Below are positions 9,196 to 19,083 of a stretch of 64,000 nt of DNA, in pieces. The position numbers and the translations under genes are program-made. The DNA lies in NCBI GenBank assembly GCA_004144345.1, contig SEEL01000004.1:62001-126000 (forward strand), written 5' to 3'. Each line of letters opens with the position of its first letter. The stretch's first letter is position 1. This DNA is from Hyphomicrobiales bacterium. Lineage in GTDB: Bacteria > Pseudomonadota > Alphaproteobacteria > Rhizobiales > Devosiaceae. The notes beneath the pieces were generated by a model. It did not search any database and was not told the DNA's origin. It saw nothing but the letters and a program-made list of their open reading frames with translations.

Positions 9196-9465
9196 CTATT
9201 TGCGCTGCGCGCGAAGCACAAAGCCGATCACTTCTGCCACTGCCTGATAGAGTTCATGCGGAATGGTGTCATCGACCGGCACGCCGCTAAGGGCTTCCGC
9301 CAGCATCGGATTGGCCTCGATGACGACGCCGTTCTGGCGGGCGATCTCGAGGATCTGCTCGGCCACCAGCCCGCGCCCGCTGGCGACGACGCGCGGCGCG
9401 TCATGCGTGCCGATCTCATATTCGAGCGCCACGGCCAGCGCCGGCTTCTTGATCTCCTCGCTCAT
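9196..9465 (-). CDS. FlhB/EscU C-terminal-domain-like protein
   Basis: An 89-residue soluble protein matching only the cytoplasmic C-terminal domain of FlhB/EscU export-switch proteins: KPALAVALEYEIGTHDAPRVVASGRG, then LAEALSGVPVDDTIPHELYQAVAEVIGFV. It lacks the membrane part and the NPTH self-cleavage loop of full FlhB. Such FlhB-like domains (FhlB/FlhX) commonly sit next to fliK. Its ATG overlaps the fliK stop in an ATGA arrangement (9462-9465), so translation is probably coupled. It may help the type III export substrate switch, an inference from context. Confidence 0.85.
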   Translation of the reverse strand: MSEEIKKPALAVALEYEIGTHDAPRVVASGRGLVAEQILEIARQNGVVIEANPMLAEALSGVPVDDTIPHELYQAVAEVIGFVLRAQRK

Positions 9466-11555
9466 GAGACGCTGTCCACGAACTGGCCGGAGGCGGGCTT
9501 TTCCGCTTCGGGGGGCAGATTGCGCACCCGGACCGACCCCGCATCGAGCCCGAGCCGGGCCAGCGCCGGGGCCAATTCGGGCAGCGCCGCGTTGAGCTTT
9601 TCCGCCGTTTCGGGCTCGGCGGCCCAGAGCGCGACATTGACCGAGCGGCCGAGGAGGCCAATTTCGGCGCCGATTTCGCCGGTGGCGGAGAAATTCATGG
9701 CAAAGCGCATGGTCCAGCCGCGCTTGCGCTCGCCGGGTTTTGACCGCGCGCCATCGCGAAACACCTGGAACTGCGCCATCACCAGCTGGCTGCCGATGAG
9801 GAAGGGCAGTTCCATGCGCTGTTCCGGCACCTGGCCGCGGATCGGGTCGGCATCGGGTAGCGAGGCGAATTGCAGGAGTTTTAGCCGCGACAGCGCCGCG
9901 TCCGCCTGGCTGTGCAGCGCGCGGCCCGCTTCCTGCGGCAGGGGCGGCAGCGGCGGTGGCTCGATCGGCTCGGCGCGTGGCGGCATGCCCCGGAGCGGCG
10001 GGGCGGCCTGCTGCGCGGCCTGAACCGGCGCCGGATTGCCGCCGAGCCAGGCGCCGAGCGAGCCCTTCAGCTGCGCAACGGCCGCCTTCATGTCGCCAGC
10101 CGGTGGCGCGCCCTTGGCGAGGCCGGCTTCGAGATAGACGCCGGATTTGGCGATCGCGGCCTTGAGCAACTCCGCCGTGGGGCCGTTGGGCGGCACGGTC
10201 AGGCGCTGCGCCAGCACCTGCATGGCGGCGCGCAGGACCGGCTCGGGCATGACGCCCGATTTGGTGACGGCGGTCGCCAGCGACAGCAGGAGCGGCCCGA
10301 GCGAGTTCTGCTTCGCCAGCGCCTCGGGCACCATCTCCGCCAGCGCGGCCTGTGGCGTTGCGGGCTGGACGGGAGTGGAGGCGGTTGTAGGGGCGTGAGG
10401 CAAGGCAGGCGTCAGTCTTGGCAGATCGGCCATCGAGGCCGCTGGACGCGCTGCCCCCTGCGCGACGAGCAGCGGGCTGGCAGTGGTGGTGTCGGCGAGG
10501 ACGGGGAGCGCGGCGGCGGCCGGGGCTTGTACCGGGGCGACCGGCGTCGCCGGTGGGATTGCGGCGGGCATCGCAGGCGGTGGCGTCGCCGTGGGGGCTG
10601 CGGCCATAGCGGGAGCGGCTGTAGCGACGGAAGGCGGGGCGGCTGGCGCAGCGGTCTGTGCGACGGGCGGCGCGGCGGAGGTTTGTGGCGGCATTGCCTG
10701 GACTGGGGCGGCGGCGGGAGTTGCCGGGACCGCAGGGGCAATTGGGGACGGCGCTGCGGCTGGCTGAGCCATTACGACAGGGGCGGTTGGCACCGGCTGC
10801 GGGATTGATGCGGATACCGTGGGCGGCACACCCGGTGCCTGCGTTGCGACAGGTGCGACCGGTGGTGCCGGTGATGGGGCGACGCTGGCGGTCGGGGCGG
10901 GTGGCGTGGATACCGTCGCGGTTGTGGGGGGCGGTGGCGCGCCCTGCCCTGCAATTGGCGCTGGCGCCGATGCGGACACAGGCATCGGGGCCGGTGTGGA
11001 TGGCGTAGCCAGCGTCGGCGTCGGCGTCGGCGATGGCGATAGCGTTGGCGCGCTCGGGGTTGAAGCGATGGCTGCGCTGGTCGTCACAACCGTTTGGCGT
11101 GACTCGACATTTGCCGGGGCCGCCTGAGGGGCTGTGGCGATGCGCTCGACGGCGACGGCCAGCGCCGCCCCTACCGTTGGCGGTGCAACCACGGCTGGCG
11201 GCGCACCGGCCATCGACTGCTGCGGCGCCACGGGCATTTCGACCAGCGGGCTGAGCGGCGGGGGGATGGGCATGGGCTGCGCCGGAGGGGGCGCTGCCGC
11301 GGGCTGGCCGACGATGGTGAGTTGCGGAGTCGCGCCGCCGACCGTCACCTGCAATTGCAGCGTCGCGCCGGGCGGCAGGGCCAGCGGCAGTTGTGCGCTG
11401 ACCGAGATGTCGCCGATGCGGAGCACGGTGAGACCGTCGGGCAGCTTGCCCAGCACCAGCGCTTCAAGCAGCTGGCCCGGCGTGAACACCGGTGCCTCGG
11501 CGCCCGCAACGCGCGCGGCGACAGCCTGAGCCAGCGGTGAAACGGTGACGGCCAT
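9462..11555 (-). CDS. fliK: Flagellar hook-length control protein FliK-like
   Basis: A 697-residue protein with a long low-complexity middle, about residues 80-390, made almost only of Ala, Pro, Thr, Val and Gln. The C-terminal ~130 residues form a Flg_hook-type domain (MRFAMNFSATGEIGAEIGLLGRSVNVALWA). FliK proteins act as a molecular ruler and tell FlhB to switch export substrates. The extended A/P-rich region fits the flexible ruler segment. No other flagellar gene is in the window, so this pair is detached from a main flagellar cluster here. Confidence 0.82.
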   Translation of the reverse strand: MAVTVSPLAQAVAARVAGAEAPVFTPGQLLEALVLGKLPDGLTVLRIGDISVSAQLPLALPPGATLQLQVTVGGATPQLTIVGQPAAAPPPAQPMPIPPPLSPLVEMPVAPQQSMAGAPPAVVAPPTVGAALAVAVERIATAPQAAPANVESRQTVVTTSAAIASTPSAPTLSPSPTPTPTLATPSTPAPMPVSASAPAPIAGQGAPPPPTTATVSTPPAPTASVAPSPAPPVAPVATQAPGVPPTVSASIPQPVPTAPVVMAQPAAAPSPIAPAVPATPAAAPVQAMPPQTSAAPPVAQTAAPAAPPSVATAAPAMAAAPTATPPPAMPAAIPPATPVAPVQAPAAAALPVLADTTTASPLLVAQGAARPAASMADLPRLTPALPHAPTTASTPVQPATPQAALAEMVPEALAKQNSLGPLLLSLATAVTKSGVMPEPVLRAAMQVLAQRLTVPPNGPTAELLKAAIAKSGVYLEAGLAKGAPPAGDMKAAVAQLKGSLGAWLGGNPAPVQAAQQAAPPLRGMPPRAEPIEPPPLPPLPQEAGRALHSQADAALSRLKLLQFASLPDADPIRGQVPEQRMELPFLIGSQLVMAQFQVFRDGARSKPGERKRGWTMRFAMNFSATGEIGAEIGLLGRSVNVALWAAEPETAEKLNAALPELAPALARLGLDAGSVRVRNLPPEAEKPASGQFVDSVS

Positions 11556-11617
11556 GGCGCTAGCCTGCCGGATTCGGGTTAACGCGCGTTAACGGCCGAT
11601 GCCGCGAACTGCGGGGA

Positions 11618-12337
11618 TCAGATGGCGATCTGCGCCAGACGCTGGTCCTGGCCGAGACTGGCCTCCAGCCGCTCGATCCGGCCGTCGCGCAACTGCGCCA
11701 CGATTTCGCGGGCGGCGAGCGGCGTCAGCGTGAGGACACGCTCCAGATAGGCCCGGTCGCGCGCCAGCAAATTTTGCAGCGCCCGCGTCACCACGGCGAG
11801 GGCGAAGCGGTTGCCGGCGAGGCGGGCGATGGCGATGAGGAAATCGGCGCGCGCCTCGAGCTCGTCCTGTCCCGCGACGAGCCGGGCATGGGCCAGCGAT
11901 GCAATGGCCCCGTGACCGCCGATCCGGGCCAGTTGCGGCAGCAGCGCCGTGACGCTTTCCCACAATTCGCGGCTGACGGCGGGGCTCTCCTCGCGGCGCA
12001 GCCAGTCGATGAGATCGGCGTCGAGCATGTTCCAATAGCTGCGGTCGAGCACCATGGTGCCGCGGCGGCGGCGCGTTTCGAGCAGGCCCTTGGAGGCAAG
12101 GCCCTTGATGGCTTCGCGCAAGGCGGTGCGGCTGACGCCGAGTTCTTCGCTCAGCGCCTGCTCGGTGGGCAGGATGCTGCCTTCGGGATAGCTGCCGCCG
12201 GCGATGGCGAGGAAAATCCGGCGGGCCACCAGATGGTGCAGATCTTCCTGATCGGGCCGAATCTGGCCGAGCGTCACGCTGGTCGCGACGGGCGCGCGAT
12301 GCCGCGGAATCGGGTCCGGGCGGCGATAGACTGTCAC
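11618..12337 (-). CDS. GntR-family regulator, FadR/FCD type
   Basis: A 239-residue regulator. The N-terminal winged helix reads GSILPTEQALSEELGVSRTALREAIKGLASKGLLETRRRRGT, the classic GntR signature, followed by an alpha-helical FCD ligand domain (about 105-225). It starts at GTG 12337 with GAGGAG upstream. It is divergent from the GDSL esterase and ABC importer genes and is the likely regulator of that cluster. FCD regulators usually bind small carboxylates or sugar acids; the ligand here is unknown. Confidence 0.92.
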   Translation of the reverse strand: MTVYRRPDPIPRHRAPVATSVTLGQIRPDQEDLHHLVARRIFLAIAGGSYPEGSILPTEQALSEELGVSRTALREAIKGLASKGLLETRRRRGTMVLDRSYWNMLDADLIDWLRREESPAVSRELWESVTALLPQLARIGGHGAIASLAHARLVAGQDELEARADFLIAIARLAGNRFALAVVTRALQNLLARDRAYLERVLTLTPLAAREIVAQLRDGRIERLEASLGQDQRLAQIAI

Positions 12338-12367
12338 CTCGAACTCCTCGGGAGCAGGTTGTCTTTC

Positions 12368-12385
12368 ATAATATGTAGGACCTAT
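12368..12385. promoter_or_regulatory. Candidate operator in GntR/GDSL intergenic region
   Basis: Two adjoining short palindromes fill the divergent promoter region: CATA-A-TATG at 12368-12376 and TAGG-A-CCTA at 12377-12385. The CATA/TATG arms recur at 13090-13103, upstream of the ABC binding-protein gene. This is consistent with one GntR protein controlling both promoters, but it is an inference. Confidence 0.4.
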
Positions 12386-12429
12386 ACAGGAACCAGACGG
12401 CGATTTGCAACTGCCGCACCGGGGGAAGC

Positions 12430-13080
12430 GTGACCACCATCGTCTGTTTCGGAGATTCGAACACCTGGGGCTGCCCGCCCTACGCCAACATCGCCCAAAC
12501 GCCTGACCGCATGCCGCTGGAAAAGCGCTGGGCGCAGGTGATGGGGCGTCATCTCGAGCAGCCGGCGCAGATCATCGAGGAGGGTCTTGGCGGCCGCACC
12601 ACGGTGTTCGACGACCCCATCGAAGGCATCCACAAGAACGGCTCGCGGACGCTGATTCCGGTGCTCGAAAGCCATGCCCCGATGGATCTGCTGATCATGA
12701 TGCTGGGCACCAACGACTTCAAGGATCAGTTCTCGATCAGCGCCTTCAACTCGGCGCGCGGCATGCTGACCCTGATCCAGATGGTGAAGGGCCACTACGC
12801 GCTGGTGGAGCGCGGGCCGGAAATTCTCGTGGTCACGCCCCCTGCCCTGACCGAGGCGGCGGAGCCGGCGATCTGGGGCATCGGCCATCGCCGCTGCGCC
12901 GATCATGCCTATTATCTGGAGCAGGTCGCCAACCGCACGGGCTGCTTCCATTTCGACGCCAACAAGGTGGTGCGCGCCGGCATTGACGGCGTCCATCTCG
13001 AGGAAAGCTCGCACGAAATCCTCGGCAAGGCGCTGGCGCGCGAGGCCTCCGCCATTCTCCGGATGCGAAACGCCCAATAG
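12430..13080 (+). CDS. SGNH/GDSL hydrolase (arylesterase/acyltransferase-like)
   Basis: A 216-residue cytosolic SGNH hydrolase starting at GTG. Block I is FGDSNTWG with the nucleophile Ser, block III is MMLGTNDFKD, and block V is DGVHLEESSHE with the Asp-His pair. This resembles the Agrobacterium/Mycobacterium aryl-esterase subgroup. It has no signal peptide, so it acts in the cytoplasm. It is the first gene of a cluster with a sugar-type ABC importer and a second esterase. It probably removes acyl groups from an imported substrate; that role is inferred. Confidence 0.88.
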   Translation: MTTIVCFGDSNTWGCPPYANIAQTPDRMPLEKRWAQVMGRHLEQPAQIIEEGLGGRTTVFDDPIEGIHKNGSRTLIPVLESHAPMDLLIMMLGTNDFKDQFSISAFNSARGMLTLIQMVKGHYALVERGPEILVVTPPALTEAAEPAIWGIGHRRCADHAYYLEQVANRTGCFHFDANKVVRAGIDGVHLEESSHEILGKALAREASAILRMRNAQ

Positions 13081-13089
13081 GGCATTTAC

Positions 13090-13103
13090 ATCATACATAT
13101 GAT
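13090..13103. promoter_or_regulatory. Palindrome upstream of ABC binding-protein gene
   Basis: ATCATA-CA-TATGAT is a perfect 6-bp inverted repeat about 90 bases before the GTG start at 13193. Its CATA/TATG core matches the palindrome at 12368-12376 before the GDSL gene. It is a candidate operator for the neighbouring GntR regulator. Confidence 0.45.
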
Positions 13104-13192
13104 CTATTAACGATAGACTATCGGGATCGAGTCCAAAGGACCGGCCCGGGGAGCGAGGCGCATCGTGGATGTGCCGATCAGGGAGGATAATC

Positions 13193-14176
13193 GTGAAGAT
13201 CACGCAACTGAGCGCGCTGGCGCTCGCTGCCGTCATGGCCGTTTCCGCGCCAATGGCGGCCCATGCCCAGGACGACGAAACCATCATCATGCTCGGCGGC
13301 CCGAGCTCGGACCCGTTCTGGGGCGCCGTGCAGCAGGGCTTCAACGCCGCCGTCGAGGAACTCGGCGTCAAGGGCCAGTGGACCGCCCCGGCCGACTTCA
13401 ACGACATCGTGCCGGTCTATACCCGCATGTTCGAGGCGGCGATCGCCCGCAAGCCCGCCGCCATCGCCGTCGGCAACTTCTTCCCCGAGCCGACCGAGCC
13501 GCTGATCAAGCAGGCCGCGGCCGAAGGCATCCCGGTGGTGATCATCAATTCGGGCGGCGCCAAATATGGCGAGCTCGGCGCCATCGGCTTCATCGGCGAA
13601 GACAGCTACCAGATGGGCTATCAGGGCGGCAAAGTCGCCGTCGGCAATGGCGTCAAGAATGGCCTGTGCATCAACCAGATCGCCGCCAACCCGGTGCTGG
13701 AACAGCGCTGCCAGGGCTATATCGATGCGGTCACCGAAGCCGGTGGCACCGCCAAGATGGTGATCCTCGCCTCCGAGGACATCGGCAACAGCCAGAAGGT
13801 GCAGGCTGCCGTCAGCGCCATGCTGATGCAGGACCAGTCGATCGACGGCGTGGTGACGCTGGGCGTCGCCGTGGCGGTTGATGCGCTTGAATCGATCAAG
13901 CTGGTGCGCGCCGAAGGCCGTGCGGTTGACCTCGGCACGATGGACCTCGGCAACACGGTGCTCGAAGCCATCGACGCCGGCGAGATGAGCTTCGCCTCGG
14001 ACCAGCAGCCGTTCCTGCAGGGCTATTACGGCGTGCTGATCCCCTATCTCTACAACAAATACTCGATGGCCCCGTCGGGCGTGACCTGGGTTGGCCCCTA
14101 CATGGTGACCAAGGACAACGCGGCGGCCGTGCTCAAGGTGAACAAGAACATCCCCGGTTCACGCGGCGCGAACTGA
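13193..14176 (+). CDS. Sugar-type ABC transporter periplasmic binding protein
   Basis: A 327-residue periplasmic-binding protein of the ribose/autoinducer-2 class (LacI-like fold). The GTG start at 13193 follows GGGAGG by 6 bases. It gives the signal peptide MKITQLSALALAAVMAVSAP with cleavage after AHAQ. The mature protein contains the typical PSSDPFWGAVQQGFNAAVEELG opening and ends with a domain-2 motif around DLGNTVLEAIDAGEMSFASDQQPFLQGYYG. It captures the cluster's unknown substrate, likely a sugar or sugar derivative, and delivers it to the permease encoded next. Confidence 0.93.
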   Translation: MKITQLSALALAAVMAVSAPMAAHAQDDETIIMLGGPSSDPFWGAVQQGFNAAVEELGVKGQWTAPADFNDIVPVYTRMFEAAIARKPAAIAVGNFFPEPTEPLIKQAAAEGIPVVIINSGGAKYGELGAIGFIGEDSYQMGYQGGKVAVGNGVKNGLCINQIAANPVLEQRCQGYIDAVTEAGGTAKMVILASEDIGNSQKVQAAVSAMLMQDQSIDGVVTLGVAVAVDALESIKLVRAEGRAVDLGTMDLGNTVLEAIDAGEMSFASDQQPFLQGYYGVLIPYLYNKYSMAPSGVTWVGPYMVTKDNAAAVLKVNKNIPGSRGAN

Positions 14177-14184
14177 TCGTACGA

Positions 14185-14209
14185 GCCGGCCGCGTTGACC
14201 GCGGCCGGC
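14185..14209 (+). terminator. Intergenic hairpin after binding-protein gene
   Basis: GCCGGCCGCG and CGCGGCCGGC form a perfect 10-bp stem with a TTGAC loop, 8 bases after the binding-protein stop. There is no T tract. Such hairpins often protect binding-protein mRNA or partly end transcription, giving more binding protein than permease. Confidence 0.5.
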
Positions 14210-14267
14210 CACCCCCTTGCGACCCTGCCCGCTTTGACCTCACCCTGACGGGGGATCCACGACTTCA

Positions 14268-15298
14268 ATGGCTGCCATGGAACAGACTCTCGAACCCACT
14301 GCCCCGCCGCGCGCCAATCCGCTTGAGCGCCTGCTGCAGATCGCCTGGATCGGCCCCGCCTTCGCCGCGGTCATCATCTACATCTTCTTCGTCATCGTCG
14401 GCGGCTCGAGCGGCTTCTTCACCGTCGCCGGCACCGCCGGCTGGATGAACACCGCAGCCGAACTCGGCATCATCGCCATCCCGATCGGGCTCCTGATGAT
14501 CTCGGGCGAGTTCGATCTCTCGACCGGCTCGGTAGTCGGCGCCTCGGCCATCATCGTGGCGCTTGGCAGCGGGTTCTACGGCCTGCCGGTCGCCTACACG
14601 ATCGCCCTCGCCCTGACGCTCGGCGTCGGCGTCGGCTGCTTCAATGCCTTCCTCGTCAATTCGACGAAGCTGCCGAGCTTCATCGTGACGCTCGCCACCA
14701 ATTTCATTCTCGCCGGCACCTCGCTTGGCCTCAGCCGCCTGATCTCGGGCTCGTCCAACGTCTCGTTCAAGGATGGCGGCTGGGCGGAACCGATCCTTGC
14801 CAGCAAGTGGAACTACTTCAACGTCTCGGTGCTGTGGTGGATCGCGGCGGCGGCGCTCGCGGCATGGGTGCTGCGCCAGACGCGCTTCGGCAACTGGATC
14901 CTCGCCACCGGCGGCAATGCCGATGCGGCGCGCCGCGCCGGTGTCCCTGTCAGCCGCGTCAAGCTCATCCTCTTCATCTGGACCGCCGTGAGCGCCTCCT
15001 TCGTGGGCATCATGTCGGCCACCATGTACAATCAGGGCAACGCCGCGCAGGGCCAGGGCTATGTGTTCCAGACCGCCATCGCGGCGGTGATCGGCGGCGT
15101 GCTGCTGCAGGGCGGCTTCGGCTCGGTGACCGGCATCGTCTTCGGGTGCATCATCTACGGCATCGTCAGCCTCGGCCTCTTCTACACCGGCTGGCCCACC
15201 GACTGGCTGCAGACCTTCATCGGCGCGCTGCTGGTGCTCGCCGTGCTCACCAACAATCTCATCCGCAATGCCGCCCTGAGCCGCGGGAGGAAGAGCTG

Positions 15299-15299
<1 letters not shown>
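14268..15299 (+). CDS. ABC transporter permease (RbsC/XylH type)
   Basis: A 343-residue inner-membrane permease with about ten helices. It has the family segment GEFDLSTGSVVGASA near residue 85 and a late AAVIGGVLLQGGFGSVTG stretch near 275, both typical of ribose/xylose-type permeases. A second in-frame ATG lies at 14277. Its TGA stop overlaps the ATG of the ATPase gene by one base (TGATG), indicating coupled translation. It forms the channel of the importer with the neighbouring binding protein and ATPase. Confidence 0.93.
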
Positions 15300-16069
<770 letters not shown>

Positions 16070-16077
16070 GGGGAAAT

Positions 16078-17241
16078 ATGCAGATCAACTGGCGATCGGG
16101 CCGTGTCGCGGCCCAGGGTTTTGTCGCGCCCGGTTTCGAGCCGGTGGCCGAAGAGTTCGAGCGCAATTTCACCGAGCGCCACGACGTCGGCGCCGCCTTC
16201 GCCGCGATGCATGAGGGGCGGATGGTGGTTGACCTCTGGGGCGGTGACGCCGCGCCGGGTCACTTGTGGAACGACGATACACTGCAGATCATCTATTCGG
16301 GCACCAAGGGCCTGATGGCGGCCTGCATCCTGAAGCTGATCGAACGCGGCCAGATCGGCCTCAACGACAGGATCTCAAAATACTGGCCGGAGTTCGCGCA
16401 GCACGGCAAGGACACCGTGCGACTGCGCCATGTCGTGTCGCATGGCGCGGGCCTCCCCGGCATCGTCGAGACGGTCAGCGCGCAGGACATTGCCGATTAT
16501 GAGAAGATGGAGCGCCTGCTCGCGGTGCAGCCGCTCGCGACCGATCCCGACGCCTTCCATGCCTATCACGCGCTGACCATCGGCTGGCTGCTCGGCGCCC
16601 TGATCCGCCGCATCGATGGCCGCACGCTGGGCCGCTTCTTTGCCGAGGAAGTGGCGGGGCCGCTCGGCCTCGATGCGTGGATCGGCCTGCCCGCAGAGCA
16701 CGAGGCGCGCGTCGGAAAAATCCGGCTCGGCGAGGGCATGGGGCCGCTCGGGCCGGAGCAACTCGCCGACCCGGTGCTCAGATCGATTTGGGGCAACCCG
16801 CCGCTCTTTCCCGATGACGACATGGCGTGGAACCAGCGCTTCCTGCATGAAGCCGAGATCGGCGGCGCCGGCGGCATCGCCGATGCGCGCTCGATGGCGC
16901 GCTATTATGGCTGCATGGCGCTGGGCGGCACGCTCGACGGCGTCACGGTGCTACAGCCGGAAACGGTGGCGCTCGGCCGGGCCGAGCTCTCGCGCTTCAT
17001 GGACCCCTATATCGCCGAGGCGATGGCCTTCGGCACGGTGTGGGCCCTGCAGACGCCGCAAGGCCGCTTCGGTCCTGCCCCAGATGCCTTCGGTCATAGC
17101 GGCGCCGGCGGCTCGATCCACGGCGCCTGGCCAACCGAGCGCACCGGCTTCAGCTACACGATGAACGAGATGCGCGCCGACCCCACCGACGCGCGCTCGC
17201 GCCACGTGCTGATGCGGCTCTACGAGATCGTGCGCGCCTAA
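16078..17241 (+). CDS. Beta-lactamase-fold serine hydrolase (EstB-like esterase)
   Basis: A 387-residue class C beta-lactamase-like hydrolase. The SxxK motif is in YSGTKGLMAA (near residue 77), a YHA motif stands for Tyr-x-Asn near 162, and HSGAGG near the C-terminus replaces KTG. This combination marks family VIII carboxylesterases rather than true beta-lactamases. There is no signal peptide. It is the last gene of the GntR-linked cluster, 8 bases after the ATPase gene. It gives the cluster two unrelated esterases, suggesting an acylated or lactone-containing substrate. Confidence 0.88.
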   Translation: MQINWRSGRVAAQGFVAPGFEPVAEEFERNFTERHDVGAAFAAMHEGRMVVDLWGGDAAPGHLWNDDTLQIIYSGTKGLMAACILKLIERGQIGLNDRISKYWPEFAQHGKDTVRLRHVVSHGAGLPGIVETVSAQDIADYEKMERLLAVQPLATDPDAFHAYHALTIGWLLGALIRRIDGRTLGRFFAEEVAGPLGLDAWIGLPAEHEARVGKIRLGEGMGPLGPEQLADPVLRSIWGNPPLFPDDDMAWNQRFLHEAEIGGAGGIADARSMARYYGCMALGGTLDGVTVLQPETVALGRAELSRFMDPYIAEAMAFGTVWALQTPQGRFGPAPDAFGHSGAGGSIHGAWPTERTGFSYTMNEMRADPTDARSRHVLMRLYEIVRA

Positions 17242-18428
17242 GCCGAGCGAACGAGGCGCAGTGCGGCCGGCTCATCGACCTTGCGCGATTCGAGATAGAC
17301 CTGGTTGCGGCCACCATCCTTGGAGAGATACAGCGCCGCGTCGGCGCGGTTGAGCGCATCGGACAGAGCGTGGTCGCCGCTCGACCATTGCGCCACGCCA
17401 AAGCTGGCGGTGAGCTGTTCATCGATACCGAGCGACTGCCAGTTGCAGTTGGCGAGCGCGAGCCGCAGCCGGTGCGCCAGAACCCCCGCCTCGACGAGCC
17501 GCATGTCGTCGAGGAGGATGACGAACTCCTCGCCACCGAAGCGCCCCACTGCCCCACCCGCTGGCACGATACCGGCGATGCAGGCCGCGATGCCACGCAA
17601 CACCTCGTCGCCCGCCGCGTGGCCGTAGCCATCATTGATGCGCTTGAAATGGTCGAGGTCGCAATGAATGACCGAGACCGGACGACGGTCGGGATCGAGC
17701 AGCGCCGCCGCGCGATCGATGCCGCGCCGATTGAGCAGGCCCGTCAGCGGGTCCTGGTCGGCTTCGCGGCGGAAGGAGGCGACAATGGTCTCGATGACAT
17801 TGCCCATCGCCACGAGGCAGAAGACGGTGACGATGAGCCCGGCGGTGCCCTGCGCAATCATCGCGTAGTCCGACGCGAAATAGTCCTCGGGGCCGCTGCC
17901 CGGCCCCACCAGCCAGCCGACCGCCATCACCCGCAGTACCGTTTCGAGCGTCATCACGATCATCACGCCGATGAGCACCCAATGGAGCGGCCGCTTCGCC
18001 TTCGGCACGGCCATGGCGATGGCCCAGGCGAGCAGCACCGACCATGACGCATCGGCGAGTATCAGCTCGCTCCGCAGATCGCCCTGCGCCACGGCGATGG
18101 CGATGAACGCAAAGGCAAAGGCGGCCACCGCGGCGCGCGTCGGCAGCGCGTGGCCGGCCTGCCCAACCTGCAGCAGCAGCGCCTGCCCATAGGCGAGCGC
18201 GGCGCCAAGAAATACGGCGCTGGCGGTGAGCGCGAGGACCACCGGCGGCAGCGGCAGCATGGGCACGGCAAAGCCAAGGGCCGACAGCAGCAGGCCCGCC
18301 GCCCACCACAGGGCCACTGGCCCCGACCACCGCGCCGCGACCACAAAGGCTGAGGCAAAGGCGAGCATTGTGGCGGGCACGGCGAAGGCAAAAAGGGGCA
18401 AATCCATGCGGCCCGATATGCGGGCCAT
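17238..18428 (-). CDS. Membrane diguanylate cyclase (GGDEF)
   Basis: A 396-residue protein with six or seven hydrophobic segments in residues 10-215 and a C-terminal GGDEF domain (220-385). The active-site motif is GGEEF (298-302), a functional variant, and DQDPLTGLLNRRG opens the domain. I see no obvious RxxD inhibitory site before it. It should make c-di-GMP from two GTP at the inner membrane. An alternative ATG lies at 18407. Its stop overlaps that of the convergent esterase gene (CTAA at 17238-17241). Confidence 0.9.
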   Translation of the reverse strand: MARISGRMDLPLFAFAVPATMLAFASAFVVAARWSGPVALWWAAGLLLSALGFAVPMLPLPPVVLALTASAVFLGAALAYGQALLLQVGQAGHALPTRAAVAAFAFAFIAIAVAQGDLRSELILADASWSVLLAWAIAMAVPKAKRPLHWVLIGVMIVMTLETVLRVMAVGWLVGPGSGPEDYFASDYAMIAQGTAGLIVTVFCLVAMGNVIETIVASFRREADQDPLTGLLNRRGIDRAAALLDPDRRPVSVIHCDLDHFKRINDGYGHAAGDEVLRGIAACIAGIVPAGGAVGRFGGEEFVILLDDMRLVEAGVLAHRLRLALANCNWQSLGIDEQLTASFGVAQWSSGDHALSDALNRADAALYLSKDGGRNQVYLESRKVDEPAALRLVRSA

Positions 18429-18545
18429 GGGTTAAGGACTCCTCGGACTAATCGATCGATTGCTGTCTATCCCCGGCCAATTGCCATTGATCCAAATCAG
18501 CACTCGCACGTTGACAGCGGAACCTGGACCATGGGGACCGCTGCC

Positions 18546-18770
18546 ATGCCTGACCATGTCATTGCCGCCGATCTCGATATTCTCGAGCGTATGCTGTTCT
18601 GCCTCGCCGATATGCGCGCGGCGGGCCAGTTCAGTCCGCTGCACGATCAGGCGCTCGAAGCGTCGCAAATGCTGTCGGGGCTGAGCGATTTGGCGCCGGC
18701 CGCGCATCACGCCCGAATCGGCAATCTCGCGCACCGCTATCAGTGCTTCCTGCGCTCGGTGGCACATTGA
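18546..18770 (+). CDS. Small hypothetical protein
   Basis: A 74-residue frame (ATG 18546; an earlier ATG lies at 18531). The product is helical and slightly acidic: MPDHVIAADLDILERMLFCL, then ADMRAAGQFSPLHDQALEAS. It contains no membrane segment and no known motif. The frame is the only plausible gene between the cyclase and tRNA-Lys. The Shine-Dalgarno is weak (GGGGA). I do not recognise the family; it may be lineage-restricted. Confidence 0.5.
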   Translation: MPDHVIAADLDILERMLFCLADMRAAGQFSPLHDQALEASQMLSGLSDLAPAAHHARIGNLAHRYQCFLRSVAH

Positions 18771-18838
18771 GCATCGTGATCGTCAGCATCGGCCTGATCA
18801 TGCTCGGCATCCTGCTGCGCATCGGGCGCGCGGGCTGA
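18767..18838 (+). CDS. Possible 23-residue membrane peptide
   Basis: A TTG-initiated frame overlaps the stop of the previous small gene (TTGA). It would encode MSIVIVSIGLIMLGILLRIG plus RAG, a single hydrophobic helix with a basic end, as in known small membrane proteins. The start-stop overlap suggests coupling. There is no independent evidence of expression, so this is only a candidate. Confidence 0.25.
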   Translation: MSIVIVSIGLIMLGILLRIGRAG

Positions 18839-18874
18839 GCTTTGTTCGCTATGAGGGGGTTCGACCGGCCATGG

Positions 18875-18895
18875 CACCAATCCCCTTGAGGGGAT

Positions 18896-18900
<5 letters not shown>
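18875..18900. repeat. Perfect inverted repeat overlapping the tRNA-Lys 3' end
   Basis: CACCAATCCCC (18875-18885) and GGGGATTGGTG (18890-18900) form an 11-bp perfect stem with a TTGA loop. The right arm includes the encoded CCA and discriminator of tRNA-Lys. No T tract follows on the minus strand, so it is not a standard terminator. It may affect 3' processing or RNase access. Confidence 0.6.
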
Positions 18901-18971
<71 letters not shown>

Positions 18972-19083
18972 GGTCCGGCGGCGTGACTAGCAGACCCCCC
19001 CACCCCTGTCCAGCGCTGCCACGCACTTTCTTGTCTGCTATGCATTCTGCCGACGTCAAATGCGCCGAGCGGGGATTCTGCCA

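Noticed and set aside
10300-11300. Tandem DNA repeat inside fliK
   Set aside because: The Ala/Pro/Thr-rich region is compositionally biased but I found no exact repeating DNA unit.
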